Shown in pieces: positions 7,237-8,111 of a stretch of 8,111 nucleotides of DNA. The notes under the pieces were generated by a model that saw nothing but the letters and a program-made list of their open reading frames with translations, was not told the origin of the DNA and made no database searches. The DNA is from Alistipes sp. (lineage in GTDB: Bacteria > Bacteroidota > Bacteroidia > Bacteroidales > Rikenellaceae): positions 1-8,111 of the forward strand of contig JAFOCZ010000129.1 of NCBI GenBank assembly GCA_017380955.1, in the 5' to 3' direction. The position numbers and the translations under genes are program-made. Position 1 is the first letter of the stretch. Each line of letters opens with the position of its first letter.

Positions 7237-7309
7237 CGCGGGGTAGAGCAGTTGGCAGCTCGTCGGGCTCATAACCCGGAGGCCGGAGGTTCGAGTCCTC
7301 CCCCCGCTA
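7237..7309 (+). tRNA. Initiator tRNA-fMet (anticodon CAT)
   Basis: The sequence folds into a standard cloverleaf: acceptor strand CGCGGGG (7237-7243), D-stem GAGC/GCTC, anticodon stem 7263-7267/7275-7279, anticodon CAT at 7270-7272, T-stem GGAGG/CCTCC with loop TTCGAGT, and discriminator A at 7309. Three features mark it as the initiator and not the elongator: bases 1 and 72 cannot form a Watson-Crick pair (C1 and T72), the anticodon stem has three consecutive G-C pairs next to the loop, and the D-stem has A11-T24. The terminal CCA is not encoded (CTA follows), so it would be added after transcription. It has its own promoter and terminator. The 3' half is also antisense coding sequence of the recombinase gene, and it is the likely integration site of that element. 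Confidence 0.97.
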
Positions 7310-8111
7310 CTAAAGAGGACAAGTCGCAAGATTTGTCCTTTTCTTTTTCTTGTCTATTCTTGTAACCATCTGATACACAGTGTAGTATTTCAAAGAACGT
7401 ATTGTAGTTTGTGGTTAGATAGCTGCGTGATTCTTTATCCCATTTTACACCCTCTGGAAAGACTAATTTTTGTATTCCCTGGCACATCTCAAAATCCATC
7501 CTTTGCCAATAACTGCTTAAATTACAAGCAAATGCGATTGTGTCATCAATGTATGTTGCAAGGTTCGAGAGGTTGACAGATGCTCGTTCAAGCTCTCCCT
7601 CAGCTTTATGCAAATCTCGCTCTAAATCTGCTATTACATCTTTATAGACATCTTCGTCGATTTTGCCTATTGCATAGTTCCTTTTTGTCTTCTTTATCTG
7701 TGTCTGGAGTGTGGCTATGTTCTTCTTGATATTGCTTTGCTCTGTTGCTTGCGTTCCCTCCTTTTCGGCGAACTTTCCCTTGATTACCTCAACAAGGATA
7801 GGTATTAGCTCCTTAGGAACCTTAAACTGGTTGAGGAGTTCGATGTATTTTGCGTGAAGCTCCTTTGCAGATACATTAACACTACCGTCTTTGCCACTAT
7901 ACTTGTAATAGTCTATATTCTTCTTCTTGACCGTGTAGCCAGTGAGTAGGTGGTTGTTGTAGTAGATATGTCCCTTGAGTGGAAATTGTGGTGTCTCTGC
8001 TGCCACCTCGTATCCCGCATTGTTATTGCCATCAAGTATCTGTTGCACCTTATCGAATAGGGCTTCCGATATTAACTGCTCTTGCTTGCCTATAATCACT
8101 CTACCTTCCAG
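7269..8111 (-). CDS. Large serine recombinase, C-terminal part (5' end beyond window)
   Basis: C-terminal 280 residues of a large serine recombinase (site-specific integrase), cut by the right window edge. The frame is open to the edge (LEGR precedes the GTG at 8099), so that GTG is internal and no start is visible; the catalytic serine domain would lie outside. Numbering from the GTG, residues 1-24 (IISEALFDKVQQIL-like pattern) match the end of the Recombinase domain. Residues 38-80 (FPLKGHIYYNNHLLTGYTVK onwards) occupy the zinc-ribbon position but lack all the usual cysteines. Residues about 115-180 are a charged helical coiled coil, as expected in serine integrases. Residues 196-245 contain WQRMDFEMCQGIQKLVFPEG, a segment typical of Bacteroidales members. 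The last 13 residues (VAGGGLEPPASGL) are the antisense of the initiator tRNA, and the TGA stop falls in its anticodon loop. The DNA is richer in A+T than the operon to the left, which suggests recent transfer. The recombinase most likely inserted and excises the element to the right. Confidence 0.93.
   Translation of the reverse strand: MEGRVIIGKQEQLISEALFDKVQQILDGNNNAGYEVAAETPQFPLKGHIYYNNHLLTGYTVKKKNIDYYKYSGKDGSVNVSAKELHAKYIELLNQFKVPKELIPILVEVIKGKFAEKEGTQATEQSNIKKNIATLQTQIKKTKRNYAIGKIDEDVYKDVIADLERDLHKAEGELERASVNLSNLATYIDDTIAFACNLSSYWQRMDFEMCQGIQKLVFPEGVKWDKESRSYLTTNYNTFFEILHCVSDGYKNRQEKEKDKSCDLSSLVAGGGLEPPASGL
7272..7310. other. Candidate attachment site (element/chromosome junction) in the tRNA 3' half
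   Basis: The 3' half of the initiator tRNA doubles as the 3' end of the recombinase coding sequence on the opposite strand. Integrative elements that target tRNA genes often carry a copy of the tRNA 3' end at their own attachment site, so the tRNA stays whole after integration. The layout here, with tRNA and its promoter on the left and recombinase immediately on the right, fits one end of such an element. The exact crossover bases cannot be read from one junction; the other end of the element is outside the window. Confidence 0.55.
7313..7349 (+). terminator. Rho-independent terminator of the tRNA
   Basis: A hairpin pairs AAGAGGACAAGTC (7313-7325) with GATTTGTCCTTTT (7330-7342) around a GCAA tetraloop, with two G-T pairs, and runs into a T-rich tract (TTTTCTTTTTCTT). 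It begins four bases after the tRNA discriminator base, so it would end the tRNA transcript. It lies fully inside the 3' coding end of the minus-strand recombinase gene (residues about 250-263). On the minus strand the hairpin is not followed by a comparable T tract, so it should not stop recombinase transcription strongly. Confidence 0.85.

Noticed and set aside
8097..8099. GTG at 8099 as the start of the recombinase gene
   Set aside because: The frame stays open to the window edge with LEGR before it, and the protein begins in the middle of the recombinase DNA-binding region. It is an internal valine codon.

Overview
The window looks like a piece of a gut-type Bacteroidales (Bacteroidota) chromosome. 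The evidence is promoters of the TTTG-N20-TAnnTTTG kind, no clear Shine-Dalgarno sequences, four consecutive lipoproteins with acidic residues just after the lipid-anchored cysteine, BACON-like and leucine-rich repeat (LRR) domains, and a serine recombinase of the kind common on Bacteroidales mobile elements. The genus cannot be fixed from the sequence alone; an Alistipes- or Bacteroides-like source fits.

Left part (1-6863): one minus-strand operon. It starts from a recognisable promoter at 6831-6862 and runs leftwards through a 290-aa lipoprotein with a Calx-beta-like N-terminal half, a 531-aa BACON-like lipoprotein, an 863-aa LRR lipoprotein with a plant-type LRR cap, and a 549-aa lipoprotein with two BACON-like domains followed by LRRs. 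The gaps are 32, 21 and 2 nt. A fifth gene seems to start at position 18 and leaves the window after six codons. All four complete products have lipoprotein signal peptides and are probably anchored on the outer membrane, perhaps facing outwards, as a set of binding or adhesion proteins. No enzyme domain, SusC or SusD is visible here, so the ligand is unknown.

Middle (6864-7236): a short degraded plus-strand coding remnant, interrupted by three consecutive in-frame stops, then an AT-rich stretch and a strong Bacteroidota promoter reading right.

Right part (7237-8111): an initiator tRNA (fMet, CAT) at 7237-7309 followed by a Rho-independent terminator. A serine recombinase gene enters from the right edge on the minus strand. 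Its last 13 codons are the antisense of the tRNA, and its stop codon lies in the anticodon loop. This is the layout expected where a mobile element has integrated at the 3' end of a tRNA gene. The element would extend to the right, beyond the window. The recombinase region is visibly richer in A+T than the lipoprotein operon, which fits horizontal transfer.

The most interesting points are the overlap of recombinase, tRNA and tRNA terminator, the loss of all cysteines from the recombinase's zinc-ribbon position, the triple-stop gene remnant, and the four-lipoprotein LRR/BACON operon of unknown ligand.
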